A DNA stretch of 64,000 nucleotides from Winogradskyella psychrotolerans (lineage in GTDB: Bacteria; Bacteroidota; Bacteroidia; Flavobacteriales; Flavobacteriaceae): positions 1-64,000 of the forward strand of contig NZ_JAHKPN010000027.1 in the NCBI RefSeq assembly GCF_018860545.1. Direction: 5' to 3'. Position 1 is the first letter of the stretch, and the number at the start of each line of letters is the position of its first letter. The notes under the pieces were generated by a model. That model was not told the origin of the DNA. It made no database searches and saw nothing but the letters and a program-made list of their open reading frames with translations. Of the stretch, positions 37,091-45,889 are shown in pieces. Made by a program: the position numbers and the translations under genes.

Positions 37091-38592
37091 AGTTGTGCTT
37101 TGTTTGGAAGTTCAATAATGAACGTTGAGCCTTTGTGCTCAGTACTTGTAAATGTAATATTACCATTAAGATTTTCTAAATGGTCTTTAACAATATTCAA
37201 CCCTATACCTGTGCCTTGCATGAGTAATGCATTCTCGGCTCTAAAATAGCGATGGAATATGTTTTTTTGATCTTTCTTAGGAATACCGATACCATTATCC
37301 TTGATTTTAAAAATGGTGGTCAACTCATTCTGAGAAATTTCAATATCTATAATTGTGTTTTCAGATGAATATTTAATAGCATTGTATATTAAATTAGATA
37401 AAGCTAATTCTACAATTTTTTCATCTTGAAACAGTGATAAATCATCGATGTTTTCTGGGTAGTTGATATGCTGACCGCCTTTTAATAACATGTTGGCATT
37501 ATAAATCACTTCGTTTAAAACTTTACTTATTTTAAAGTTTGAAAATTTATAGTTAATCTTTCCTTTCTCGAGTTTTTCTACAGACAGAAAATCATTAAGA
37601 ATAACGTTAAGATATTGCACTTTGTCTGTAATAGTTGAAATATGTTTTTCGCGTTTATCTTGTTGCTCGGTGAGCTTGTATTTACTCAACAGCATTGTTG
37701 ATGTTAAAATGCCACTCAATGGTGTTTTAAATTCGTGAGACACCATAGATAAGAACTTCGTTTTTAAATCGTTGAGTTCTTTTTCTGCTGCTAAAGCCGT
37801 TTTTAATTCATCCGTTCTAATCGCAACAGTTTTTTCTAATCTTTCGGTATAACTTTTTTGCTCTGTTATATCTAAAATAATCGCGACATATACATCTCTA
37901 TTCCCCAATTTAGAACGTTGTAAATGAATACTAACGGGATAGGTACTCCCTGATTTTCGTTGATGTACAGCTTCAAATTCTATTTTTTCAATAGTATCGT
38001 TATTAAGTGCTTCGATTTCCTTTCTAAATTCAGCCTCCGTATAACTGGGTTTAATATCCAAAGGTGTCATAGACTGCAGTTCTTTTAAACTATAGCCTAT
38101 GTTGTTTTGAGCTCCTTGATTCGCATTCACAAAGGTTAAAGTCTTGGCATCAAACACGTATATTTCGTTTAGCGATTCAAGAAATATTTTAGCTAAATGA
38201 TTTTTTTCTTGCTCTAATTTTTTCCGTTCCGTGATATCAATGACTAATGCCATGATATAATTTTTACCATGAAAGCTAAACGGATTTAAACTCGCTTCAA
38301 TAGGAAAAATATTTCCATCTTTTTTTGCACCATAAATATCGCGACCATGCCCCATACTACGCCGCTCATGTTCTTGAACAAAACCTTTAAAATGAGCGCC
38401 ATGATTAGCATGGTAATTTTTTGGAATCAACACATTTAAGGGTTGGCTAGTAAGTTCATTGTCACCGTAGCCAAACATCTGTTCCCCTGCCTTATTAACC
38501 TGTACAATTTTTTGATGCTCATCAACCACAACAACACCTTCTGAAATGGAATCTAAAAGGACGTTAAAAATATTCTGATCTTGTTCAAACAT
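37087..38592 (-). CDS. FixL-like PAS-PAS histidine kinase
   Basis: The 501-aa protein is soluble, with no membrane helix. PAS 1 (residues 5-125) resembles the FixL haem PAS: 'LIPKNYHANHGAHF' aligns with FixL's 'LMPEPYRHEHDGYL', placing His64 at the haem-ligand position and Arg84 ('GHGRDIYGAKKDG') at the oxygen-sensing arginine; the 20-residue spacing is the same. PAS 2 (about 135-245) is followed by a coiled coil, the HisKA box 'FLSMVSHEFKTPLSGI' (His286), N-box 'LIYNAIKYSS', 'KDNGIGIP' and 'GTGIGLNIV'. It overlaps the receiver-CRP gene by 4 bases. An oxygen-sensing role is inferred by alignment from memory; the His motif also occurs in some FixL-like PAS domains that lack haem. Confidence 0.9.
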   Translation of the reverse strand: MFEQDQNIFNVLLDSISEGVVVVDEHQKIVQVNKAGEQMFGYGDNELTSQPLNVLIPKNYHANHGAHFKGFVQEHERRSMGHGRDIYGAKKDGNIFPIEASLNPFSFHGKNYIMALVIDITERKKLEQEKNHLAKIFLESLNEIYVFDAKTLTFVNANQGAQNNIGYSLKELQSMTPLDIKPSYTEAEFRKEIEALNNDTIEKIEFEAVHQRKSGSTYPVSIHLQRSKLGNRDVYVAIILDITEQKSYTERLEKTVAIRTDELKTALAAEKELNDLKTKFLSMVSHEFKTPLSGILTSTMLLSKYKLTEQQDKREKHISTITDKVQYLNVILNDFLSVEKLEKGKINYKFSNFKISKVLNEVIYNANMLLKGGQHINYPENIDDLSLFQDEKIVELALSNLIYNAIKYSSENTIIDIEISQNELTTIFKIKDNGIGIPKKDQKNIFHRYFRAENALLMQGTGIGLNIVKDHLENLNGNITFTSTEHKGSTFIIELPNKAQL

Positions 38593-38665
38593 GGTTGCTC
38601 ATTTTAATGCGACTAAGATAAATATTAATACAAGAATACTAAAGTTTATACAAGACCTTTTTGAA

Positions 38666-38709
38666 CTGATTAATATCATAGAATGAATACCTAAAATCGC
38701 TTAATTTTA
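38666..38709 (+). promoter_or_regulatory. CRP/FNR-like operator and -7 box (site 6)
   Basis: The operator CTGATTAATATCAT (38666-38679) and the -7 box TAATTTTA (38702-38709) are 29.5 bp apart (centre to first base). They lie between the kinase gene and the forward export operon and point forward. Confidence 0.75.
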
Positions 38710-38728
38710 GTGTATAAAATGCTAAATC

Positions 38729-39109
38729 TTGGAACGCCATACGAACATAGAATTTGATCAGAATTTAGGTCAACTATTTTATGCCATTGCTGCAACAGAC
38801 AATTGTGTAAAAGATGAAGAAATTAAGACTCTTGAACGTATTATTAACAAAGATTGGCTGCCCATAAATAAGAATGCAGCCTCTATTTTAGAGACGTTTA
38901 AGGAACTATGGGAAGATGAACATTCAAATTCCGAGCGTTGTTTTAAACGCTTTGTGAGTTTTAAAAGAACCCATAGTGAACTGTTCAATGCCACACTCAA
39001 TTCAAAAATTCTAAAAACAGCAAATGCTATTACAACGAGTTTTTCTGGGCAGAATAAATCAGAACTTATACAACTCGCTAAACTTGATTTAGAATTAAAA
39101 AAAGAATAA
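38729..39109 (+). CDS. Small TerB-like protein with TTG start
   Basis: This is a 126-aa helical, soluble protein. The pattern 'LFYAIAATDNCVKDEEIKTLERII' resembles the TerB-like fold (acidic residues after a helix) but the match is weak. No ATG or other Met codon occurs in the reading frame and a stop codon precedes the TTG by one codon, so TTG 38729 is effectively the only start. Site 6 lies about 56 bp upstream, matching the start distance at other regulon genes. The downstream MacA-like gene starts 17 bp after its stop, so it heads a four-gene operon. Confidence 0.75.
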   Translation: MERHTNIEFDQNLGQLFYAIAATDNCVKDEEIKTLERIINKDWLPINKNAASILETFKELWEDEHSNSERCFKRFVSFKRTHSELFNATLNSKILKTANAITTSFSGQNKSELIQLAKLDLELKKE

Positions 39110-39126
39110 AGTAAAAACTACGTTTT

Positions 39127-40206
39127 ATGAAATTTAATACTGTCTTATTTGTCTTAGTAATCTTTATCTCATGCAAACATAAACAGAATAAAATTCTACC
39201 AGAAGAACGTACATTAACTGAGGCTGTGTATGCTTCAGCGATTATTCAACCTGATAGTTTATATCAAGTTTATGCTATTGTTTCTGGAATATTAGATGCT
39301 AATTTAGTTGAAGAAGGCGACTTGGTTTTAAAGAATGAGCCGCTAATTCAAATTAGTAATAGCACACCAAAAATAAATAGTGACAATGCGAAACTAGCAC
39401 TCAATTTAGCTCAAGAAAATTACGCTGGTAATGCCGCAATTTTAAGCAGTATAGAGGATGAAATAACAGCCGCAAAATTGACTTATAAAAATGATTCTAT
39501 AAATTTTTACAGACAAAAAAACTTATGGGATCAGCATATTGGATCTAAAGTGCAATACGATACCAAAAAATTAAATTATGAGTTGGCATTAAATCAATTA
39601 AAACTATTACAGAATAAATATAACAGAACAAAAAATGAGCTAAATACAGCCTTAAAACAAGCTCAAAATAATTACCAATCCTCATCAATTGTGAACAAAG
39701 ATTTTACTGTAGAAAGCAAGATTAATGGTAAAGTTTATGCTTTGTACAAAGCACCTGGTGAAATTGTAACTACCATGGAACCTTTAGCTAGTATTGGCAG
39801 TGCGCATCGATTTGTAATTGAACTTTTAGTTGATGAGGTTGATATTGTTAAAATCTCAGTGAACCAAGAAGTAATTCTCAATTTAGATGCTTATGAAAAG
39901 CAGATTTTTAAAGGTAAAATTTCAAAGATATACCCTAAAAAAGATGAACGTAACCAAACGTTTACAGTGGAAGCTATTTTTGAAGCACAACCCAAAGTAT
40001 TGTATCCTGGACTTTCAGGAGAAGCCAGTATCATTATTGCTAAAAAGGAAAAGGTATTAACCTTGCCTAAAGCTTATATCATAGAGGGGAACAAGGTTAA
40101 AACAGACGAAGGCATTGTAATTATAACCACCGGTTTAGAAAATATGGATGACATCGAAATTATATCCGGAATTAGTAAAGACACTTATGTTTATAAACAA
40201 AACTGA
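39127..40206 (+). CDS. MacA/HlyD-like periplasmic adaptor lipoprotein
   Basis: The 359-aa protein has a lipoprotein signal (lipobox near 'IFISC', Cys16), a split lipoyl/barrel-sandwich region, a coiled-coil hairpin around residues 110-185 and a beta-barrel domain ('GKISKIYPKKDERNQTFTVEA'). It fits the adaptor of an ABC-type export system. Its last base overlaps the first base of the FtsX-like permease gene (TGATG), and an ATPase gene follows, so it is a three-part MacA/MacB-like system with the ATPase as a separate protein. The exported substrate is unknown. Confidence 0.85.
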   Translation: MKFNTVLFVLVIFISCKHKQNKILPEERTLTEAVYASAIIQPDSLYQVYAIVSGILDANLVEEGDLVLKNEPLIQISNSTPKINSDNAKLALNLAQENYAGNAAILSSIEDEITAAKLTYKNDSINFYRQKNLWDQHIGSKVQYDTKKLNYELALNQLKLLQNKYNRTKNELNTALKQAQNNYQSSSIVNKDFTVESKINGKVYALYKAPGEIVTTMEPLASIGSAHRFVIELLVDEVDIVKISVNQEVILNLDAYEKQIFKGKISKIYPKKDERNQTFTVEAIFEAQPKVLYPGLSGEASIIIAKKEKVLTLPKAYIIEGNKVKTDEGIVIITTGLENMDDIEIISGISKDTYVYKQN

Positions 40207-41468
40207 TGGTAAACTGGAGCATTATATTAAATATTGCAAAAACGCATTTGCTCACTAAAATAAAGCAAACTTCTATTGCTGCACTTGGTGTAACTTTTGG
40301 CATTGGCTCTTACATTACGTTAGTGTCTTTTATGACAGGCTTAAATACCATGTTAGATGATTTAATTCTAAACCAAACACCTCACATTCATATCTACAAT
40401 AAAATAGAGCCTTCCGAAACACAACCTATTTCTTTATACGATAAATTAAAAGATAATTTTACTATTGTTCATTCTATTAAGCCAAAATTGAGTCAGAAAA
40501 AAATTCATAATGGCTTACCAATTATAAAATATTTAGAACAAAATAAGGAGGTTAAAGGCGCACTTCCACAAGTTAAGACTCAAATTTTCTATATGGCTGG
40601 TTCCATAGAATTAGCAGGGAATTTAACAGGTATTAATCCATTAGATGAAGTCGAATTTTTCAATTTAGGAGATTATATTGTTGACGGTTCTGCGGAAGCT
40701 TTACAAAATACAGATAATAGTATTCTATTAGGTATTGAAATAGCAAAAAAAATGGCTTTAAAAGTAGGCGATCGCATACAAGTTAGCCCCATTAATGGTG
40801 GTGTATTTCCTTTAAAAATTGTAGGTTTTTATCAGAGTGGCATTAGTGAATTAGATGCTGTTCAAAGTTTTAGTAATATAAAAACAGTACAACGTATTTT
40901 GGGTGAAGCTAATAATTACATTACCGATGTTAATGTTAAACTTTATGATATCGAAAATGCAATGACGCTTGCTCAAGATATTCAGCAACAATTCAATTTA
41001 AAAGCAGTGGATATTAAAACAGCTAATGCGCAATTTGAAACAGGAACCGATATTAGAAATCTAATTACTTACGCGGTCTCTGTAACCCTATTAATTGTTG
41101 CAGGTTTTGGCATTTATAATATTTTAAACATGCTTATTTACGAAAAAATGAATGACATCGCCATACTGAAAGCTATTGGCTTTTCAGGAAAAGATGTGCA
41201 GCTCATTTTTATGAGTCAAGCAATGATTATTGGCTTTGTTGGCGGTGTTTTAGGTTTACTAATTGGCTACGGATTATCTAGCTTAATTGCTACAATTCCA
41301 TTTGAAACTGAAGCGATGCCTACTGTAGAAACCTACCCAATAGATATTCAACCTTCATTCTTTATCATTGGATTTACATTTGCGATGCTTTCCACGTTTC
41401 TTGCGGGTTATTTACCTTCAAGAAAAGCTAAAAAAATTGATCCTGTAACTATTATTAGAGGCCTATAA
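40206..41468 (+). CDS. FtsX/LolE-like ABC transporter permease
   Basis: The 420-aa protein has an N-terminal transmembrane helix near residues 22-45, a large extracytoplasmic domain (about 45-280) and three C-terminal membrane helices with the FtsX-type stretch 'IYNILNMLIYEKMNDIAILKAIGFS'. It belongs to the MacB/LolC/LolE permease group that moves substrates from the outer face of the inner membrane. It is followed one base later by the ATPase gene. A LolCE lipoprotein sorting role is possible, but the adaptor gene next to it favours a MacAB-like export role. Confidence 0.88.
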   Translation: MVNWSIILNIAKTHLLTKIKQTSIAALGVTFGIGSYITLVSFMTGLNTMLDDLILNQTPHIHIYNKIEPSETQPISLYDKLKDNFTIVHSIKPKLSQKKIHNGLPIIKYLEQNKEVKGALPQVKTQIFYMAGSIELAGNLTGINPLDEVEFFNLGDYIVDGSAEALQNTDNSILLGIEIAKKMALKVGDRIQVSPINGGVFPLKIVGFYQSGISELDAVQSFSNIKTVQRILGEANNYITDVNVKLYDIENAMTLAQDIQQQFNLKAVDIKTANAQFETGTDIRNLITYAVSVTLLIVAGFGIYNILNMLIYEKMNDIAILKAIGFSGKDVQLIFMSQAMIIGFVGGVLGLLIGYGLSSLIATIPFETEAMPTVETYPIDIQPSFFIIGFTFAMLSTFLAGYLPSRKAKKIDPVTIIRGL

Positions 41469-41469
41469 C

Positions 41470-42144
41470 ATGAATACTGTACTAGAAGCAAAACATATTA
41501 ATAAATACTTTAAAAATCCAGTATTATTTCATGTTCTAAAAGACATCAACTTTGAGGTTAAAAAAGGGGAATTTGCCTCCATTATGGGAAAATCGGGTTG
41601 TGGAAAATCGACATTGCTTTATATTCTTTCTACCATGGATACTGATTATGATGGCGAATTATATTTAGATAATAACCTCATAACCGGAAGCGACAACAAG
41701 CATCTATCCTATATGCGAAATAAGCACATTGGATTTGTATTTCAGTTTCATTACTTACTCACTGAGTTTACAATTTTGGAAAACGTGATGCTTCCAGCTA
41801 AAAAATTAGGAGAAAAATCAAATCAAGAAATTGAGCATGATGCTATGGAAAAATTAAAAATGTTGAATATTGAACATTTAGCACCAAAACGTGCCTCTCG
41901 TGTTTCAGGTGGTGAAAAACAGCGGGTTGCTATTGCCCGTGCCTTAATTAATAACCCATCAATTATTATGGGAGATGAACCTACAGGAAATCTTGACAGT
42001 CATAATGCAGAAAATGTATTTAACATTTTTAAACAATTAAGTGAAGAAGAAAATTTGTCACTACTCATAGTCACCCACGATGAAGATTTTGCAAAAAAAA
42101 CCGATCGAATTATTCAAATGGAAGATGGAAAAATAATAGTATAA
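41470..42144 (+). CDS. LolD/MacB-type ABC transporter ATPase
   Basis: The 224-aa single ATPase domain has Walker A 'GKSGCGKST', Q-loop near 'FVFQFHYLL', signature 'VSGGEKQRVAIARAL', Walker B 'IIMGDEP' and switch His in 'LLIVTHDEDFA'. It has no membrane part and pairs with the permease directly upstream, forming an adaptor-permease-ATPase set. No terminator separates it from site 4 and the next gene. Confidence 0.92.
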   Translation: MNTVLEAKHINKYFKNPVLFHVLKDINFEVKKGEFASIMGKSGCGKSTLLYILSTMDTDYDGELYLDNNLITGSDNKHLSYMRNKHIGFVFQFHYLLTEFTILENVMLPAKKLGEKSNQEIEHDAMEKLKMLNIEHLAPKRASRVSGGEKQRVAIARALINNPSIIMGDEPTGNLDSHNAENVFNIFKQLSEEENLSLLIVTHDEDFAKKTDRIIQMEDGKIIV

Positions 42145-42158
42145 CTCATCCTTAAGCA

Positions 42159-42202
42159 CTGATATTTATCATATTAAACCAGTCGTATAATAGCTACCTT
42201 TA
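42159..42202 (+). promoter_or_regulatory. CRP/FNR-like operator and -7 box (site 4)
   Basis: The operator CTGATATTTATCAT (42159-42172) and the -7 box TACCTTTA (42195-42202) have centre-to-box distance 29.5 bp. The site drives the small gene at 42229 and probably the MscS gene after it. Confidence 0.78.
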
Positions 42203-42228
42203 GTTTGTATTCATTAAATTATAAAATC

Positions 42229-42441
42229 ATGAAGACCTTACAAACCATAGAAAACCAAATTATAAGATTGACGACGAGTATTGAGGTTAATTATCCCGAA
42301 TTATACAAAACCTTAGATGAAAGTCCTATTACTGTTCCTTCATCAGCGCATCCAGATATGACGGTAACTATTATGGAAGAGTATCTAGAAACGCTGAAGC
42401 AAATGCTTAAACAATACACCAAAACTCATAACAAACAATAA
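42229..42441 (+). CDS. Small conserved-looking protein (70 aa)
   Basis: The 70-aa protein begins 'MKTLQTIENQIIRLTTSIE'. It is soluble and helical with no recognised motif. The upstream in-frame TTG at 42205 lies almost on the -7 box and is rejected. The start is 63 bp past the centre of site 4, as in other regulon members. The MscS gene follows 29 bp after the stop. Confidence 0.65.
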   Translation: MKTLQTIENQIIRLTTSIEVNYPELYKTLDESPITVPSSAHPDMTVTIMEEYLETLKQMLKQYTKTHNKQ

Positions 42442-42470
42442 CTGTAATTAGGTGCTTAAATCAATTTTTA

Positions 42471-43391
42471 ATGATAGACTTAAAAGTCATAAACGAGTGG
42501 ATTAACACGAATCCCTTATGGGTTAGTATTATTAAATTTATAATTATACTAGCTCTTATTTTAATTGCGATTCACTGGATAAGACGGTATTTAAAAAAGA
42601 AAATATCGAGTACTGCAATCCGTTACAAAGCTCAAAAAGGAATTGAGCTCGTTGGCTATGCGCTCTTATTTTTTTTAGCTATCGTTTATTTCTCTGGCTC
42701 CATTAAAGACTTCTCTATCATTATTGGTTTATTTACTGCAGGATTGGCTTTTACCTTACAAGAATTGATTCTTAGTATTGCAGGTTCAATTTATATCTTT
42801 CTCGTCAAAGTCTATAAGCCTGGAGATCGCATTGAGATTAACGGGATTAAAGGAGATGTGATTGATGTAGATAGTATTTATACTACTATGATGGAAATTG
42901 GTCAATGGGTAAGTAGCGATAATTATAGCGGACGCATTGTAAAATTGAGTAACGCGTTTGTCTTTAAAGGCCCTATTTATAATTACTCTCAAGATTTTCC
43001 ATTTATATGGGATGAGTTTAATTTGCCTATTCGTTATGATTCTGATATTGAATTAGCAAAATCAATTATCATTACAATAGCTTCTGAAACACTTTCTGAA
43101 TACACAACAAACTCAAAGACCCAATGGGAGGCCGTGGTTAATAAATTTTATATTGAAGATGCTCAAGTAGATCCTACATTAGCGATTTCATTGACTGATA
43201 ACTGGATTCAATTCAATTTGAGATACATCGTGGATTTTAAAAAACGACGCCTCACAAAACATATATTGAATGAAAAAATTCTGACGGAAATTGAAAAAAC
43301 CAACGGTAAAATTATATTAGCCTCTACTACTGTTGAATTAATTAAGATTCCCGATTTAAAAATTAAACGGGATGATGCTATAAAATCATGA
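42471..43391 (+). CDS. MscS-family mechanosensitive channel
   Basis: The 306-aa protein has three membrane helices near residues 17-37, 58-78 and 85-110, followed by the MscS beta domain ('KPGDRIEINGIKGDVIDVD') and a C-terminal alpha/beta domain. It opens under membrane tension to release solutes. It is probably co-transcribed with the 70-aa gene from site 4, an unusual link between a channel and a CRP-like regulon. A second, smaller MscS protein is at 62544-63089. Confidence 0.88.
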   Translation: MIDLKVINEWINTNPLWVSIIKFIIILALILIAIHWIRRYLKKKISSTAIRYKAQKGIELVGYALLFFLAIVYFSGSIKDFSIIIGLFTAGLAFTLQELILSIAGSIYIFLVKVYKPGDRIEINGIKGDVIDVDSIYTTMMEIGQWVSSDNYSGRIVKLSNAFVFKGPIYNYSQDFPFIWDEFNLPIRYDSDIELAKSIIITIASETLSEYTTNSKTQWEAVVNKFYIEDAQVDPTLAISLTDNWIQFNLRYIVDFKKRRLTKHILNEKILTEIEKTNGKIILASTTVELIKIPDLKIKRDDAIKS

Positions 43392-43453
43392 AAATCCCTT
43401 TAGAATTATTCTTAAACCTAAAATTGATGACAAAACTGAAAAAATTAAACGCT

Positions 43454-44332
43454 ATGAAATCTCTATATCTTTTCATCTTCATCTTACTGTTTTCAAATTG
43501 TAAAAATGATAAGCAAGAAGACAGCAATAGCAATAGCGATGTTTTTGAAGTTGTTATGCCAGCAGTTGTGGATACATTAAGATTTGATGATTCTGAGATA
43601 GAAACATTTAACAAGTCCATTGCAATTGAACTTAAACAAAAGCAACTGATTGAGAAAAAAGATGAAAGTGATGAACTCCAAGAATTAATCATCGATAAAA
43701 CTTATAGTGTTGAAAAGACTGATTACACCATGAATTTTAAATATCCTTTACTAAACACCTCTTTTAAAACTACGCATAGCAATTTCAACGATTTTATTAA
43801 TGACTATTATATCAACATTTCAAAAACAGAGCAAGATATATTAGAAAGCAAATTGTTATGCGATAGTATTGAAGCCAAAACGTTTAGAGAAGAACGCTAT
43901 ATAGATTATAAAATTTATAATCTTAACGATCAACTGATAAGCGTGTTGTTTTACAAAGAAAATTTTTATTCTGGTGCCGTACATCCTAGCTATTCTTTTG
44001 ATGGATTTAATTTTGATTTAAACCGAGGAGTATTTATGACTTACGAGGATTTTTTTAATCAAGATTCAGAACCGGAATTAGTAGTCATTCTTAACGAAAA
44101 TATCACTAAGAAAATAGGAAAAGGGGATTTATATTACGAATGTTGGGAGCTTTCAACAGATGATTTCATTGCAAATAAAAACAACTTTGTACTTAATCAA
44201 ACTTATGTTGAATTCTATTTTGATGATTGTGTGGTTTGTCCATCATATACAGGCACCTATTCTATAGAAGTTCCGTTAGTAGATTTACAATCTGTTTTAA
44301 AGAAGTATGAAACAAATCCGTTGGTGTTTTAA
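43454..44332 (+). CDS. RsiV-like lipoprotein (DUF4163/DUF3298)
   Basis: The 292-aa protein has a lipoprotein signal ('MKSLYLFIFILLFSNC') from the ATG at 43454; a longer reading from 43388 overlaps the channel gene and buries the signal, so it is rejected. The N-terminal part fits DUF4163 and the C-terminal 'FYSGAVHPSYSFDGFNFDLNRG' to 'YSIEVPLVDLQSVL' fits DUF3298, as in anti-sigma factor RsiV and related secreted proteins. No anti-sigma N-terminal domain is present, so it is probably a peptidoglycan- or lysozyme-interacting lipoprotein. Its substrate is unknown. Confidence 0.85.
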   Translation: MKSLYLFIFILLFSNCKNDKQEDSNSNSDVFEVVMPAVVDTLRFDDSEIETFNKSIAIELKQKQLIEKKDESDELQELIIDKTYSVEKTDYTMNFKYPLLNTSFKTTHSNFNDFINDYYINISKTEQDILESKLLCDSIEAKTFREERYIDYKIYNLNDQLISVLFYKENFYSGAVHPSYSFDGFNFDLNRGVFMTYEDFFNQDSEPELVVILNENITKKIGKGDLYYECWELSTDDFIANKNNFVLNQTYVEFYFDDCVVCPSYTGTYSIEVPLVDLQSVLKKYETNPLVF

Positions 44333-44419
44333 CTAAGGGTAATACAATTAAAATCAAACCAATACAAAACTTTATATGATATTCATACTATTTCTTGAAG
44401 AGGGAAAGTATTAAAAATA

Positions 44420-44450
44420 AAAAACCCACAACATAAGTTATGGGTTTTTT
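44420..44450. terminator. Bidirectional terminator between RsiV-like gene and tRNA-Ser
   Basis: A hairpin (ACCCACAAC / GTTATGGGT, one mismatch) is flanked by A runs and a T run. It can end the forward gene at 43454-44332 and the minus-strand tRNA-Ser. Confidence 0.75.
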
Positions 44451-44453
44451 TTG

Positions 44454-44538
44454 CGGAGAAAGAGGGATTCGAACCCCCGGAGGTGTGACCCTCAACAGTT
44501 TTCAAGACTGCCGCATTCGACCACTCTGCCATTTCTCC
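44454..44538 (-). tRNA. tRNA-Ser (anticodon UGA)
   Basis: The minus strand folds as a class II tRNA with acceptor GGAGAAA paired to TTTCTCC, a long variable arm and a T-loop TTCGAAT. The anticodon loop CTTGAAA gives anticodon TGA, reading serine UCA codons. The discriminator is G, as expected for serine. No encoded CCA follows. Confidence 0.95.
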
Positions 44539-44734
44539 AAGTGTCTCATCAGGTATTCCCTGAATGCGGGTGCAAATATAAAATCCTTTTTGTTCTACAC
44601 AAAGGTTTTTGCATAGTTTTTTTAAAAAAATTTAATTGATAGATTTAACCATCAGTATTGCAAGATTTAAGAAAGCATTGTACATTCGATGTCTTAATGG
44701 CATAAAGCAAATTTCACACCTAAATAATAACGTT

Positions 44735-45514
44735 ATGAAGCCTCTTATAGTTCTATTTATATTCCTTTTTTCATTACAAAGTAATGCACAGAATACAACC
44801 ATTGCAGCTGGCGAAAAACTTGTTTTTAGCGCATCTTATAATATGTCAGGCCTATTAACCGATATTGCTGAAGTCAAAATGGAAACTAGTGAGGTTACAA
44901 CATCCAAAAGTACATTGCTACGCTTAAAATGTACAGCAACATCTTATAAAGATTGGGATGATTTTTTTAAAATCAGAGATTTGTATGAAAGCTATGTAAA
45001 TCCTAAAACATTAACACCTTATTTATATAAGCGAGATATTAATGAAGGAGGTTACTATAAATTTATGCAGTATAAGTACAAACACTCCTCAAAACTTGTA
45101 TCAAGTCTAAAACGAAAGAAAAATAGTGATGATACCTTTAGGGAAGAAAATAAAACGGTAAAAATCGGTGCTTCGACTAAAGATATAATTAGTACACTAT
45201 ACAGTATAAGAAACTTAGATATTCACAAAGCTAAGCCTGGCGATCAACAAGAGTTTTCAATTTTATTTGATAATAAAGAAATAATCTTAATCGTAAAATA
45301 TATTAGTAAAGAAACAATTCAAACCAAAATAGGTAGTAAGGAATGTTATAAATTAGCTATAGCTTTAAAGGACCATAATTTATTAAAAGGGGACAATTCT
45401 AATCTCTTATGGCTAACCGCCGATGCAAACAAAATTCCTGTTTATGCTAAATTTAAAATTCCTATAGGTAATGGCGAATTAAATATTCTTTCTGCAACGG
45501 GTTTAAAAAATTAA
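44735..45514 (+). CDS. DUF3108 family secreted protein
   Basis: The 259-aa protein starts at ATG 44735 with signal peptide 'MKPLIVLFIFLFSLQSNAQ'; a TTG 99 bases upstream would give a non-signal extension. The motif 'ERLVFSASYNMSGL'-like start ('EKLVFSASYNMSGLLTDIA') and the 'LWLTADANKIPVYAKFKIPIG' strand are typical of DUF3108, a periplasmic or outer-membrane protein family in Bacteroidota and Proteobacteria. The precise function is unknown. A small membrane-protein gene follows 6 bp later, so they probably form an operon. Confidence 0.85.
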   Translation: MKPLIVLFIFLFSLQSNAQNTTIAAGEKLVFSASYNMSGLLTDIAEVKMETSEVTTSKSTLLRLKCTATSYKDWDDFFKIRDLYESYVNPKTLTPYLYKRDINEGGYYKFMQYKYKHSSKLVSSLKRKKNSDDTFREENKTVKIGASTKDIISTLYSIRNLDIHKAKPGDQQEFSILFDNKEIILIVKYISKETIQTKIGSKECYKLAIALKDHNLLKGDNSNLLWLTADANKIPVYAKFKIPIGNGELNILSATGLKN

Positions 45515-45520
45515 AAGAAA

Positions 45521-45856
45521 ATGAAAAAAGCAATCATCATTTTAGGTTTTATTTGCGCAATAGTTGCTGTTATAATCTCAGTAACACCTTTATATAACTT
45601 AGCATTTGCACCAATTATAGTTGCGTTCTTGAGTGGTTTATTTCTAATTTATTTGTCAAAAAATGAGTCGTCCAAACCTAAAACTATTCAATATATATTT
45701 TTACTCGTTATTATTTCTTTGAGCTTAACAATATATAAAGGTGTTGTCAATACTGCAGAAGTAGGTGATACAGAACAATTAGAGCAAAGAGATGAAGAAA
45801 ACCTTGAAGATTCAAAAGAAATTCTTGAAGATCTTGAAATTGATGAAGACTTTTAA
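45521..45856 (+). CDS. Small membrane protein with acidic tail
   Basis: The 111-aa protein has three predicted membrane helices ('AIIILGFICAIVAVIISV', 'FAPIIVAFLSGLFLIYL', 'YIFLLVIISLSLTIY') and a very acidic C-terminus ('EILEDLEIDEDF'). It is not recognised as a known family. It is probably translated with the preceding DUF3108 gene. Confidence 0.75.
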   Translation: MKKAIIILGFICAIVAVIISVTPLYNLAFAPIIVAFLSGLFLIYLSKNESSKPKTIQYIFLLVIISLSLTIYKGVVNTAEVGDTEQLEQRDEENLEDSKEILEDLEIDEDF

Positions 45857-45889
45857 AAATTTCTAAGAAAAATTTTCAGCAAATTGTCT

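Noticed and set aside
43388..43453. Longer N-terminus of the RsiV-like lipoprotein
   Set aside because: It would bury the lipoprotein signal and overlap the MscS gene.
44451..44639. A 62-codon plus-strand frame over the tRNA-Ser region
   Set aside because: It is antisense to tRNA-Ser, and its Arg/Pro-rich beginning is the usual false protein read from tRNA sequence.
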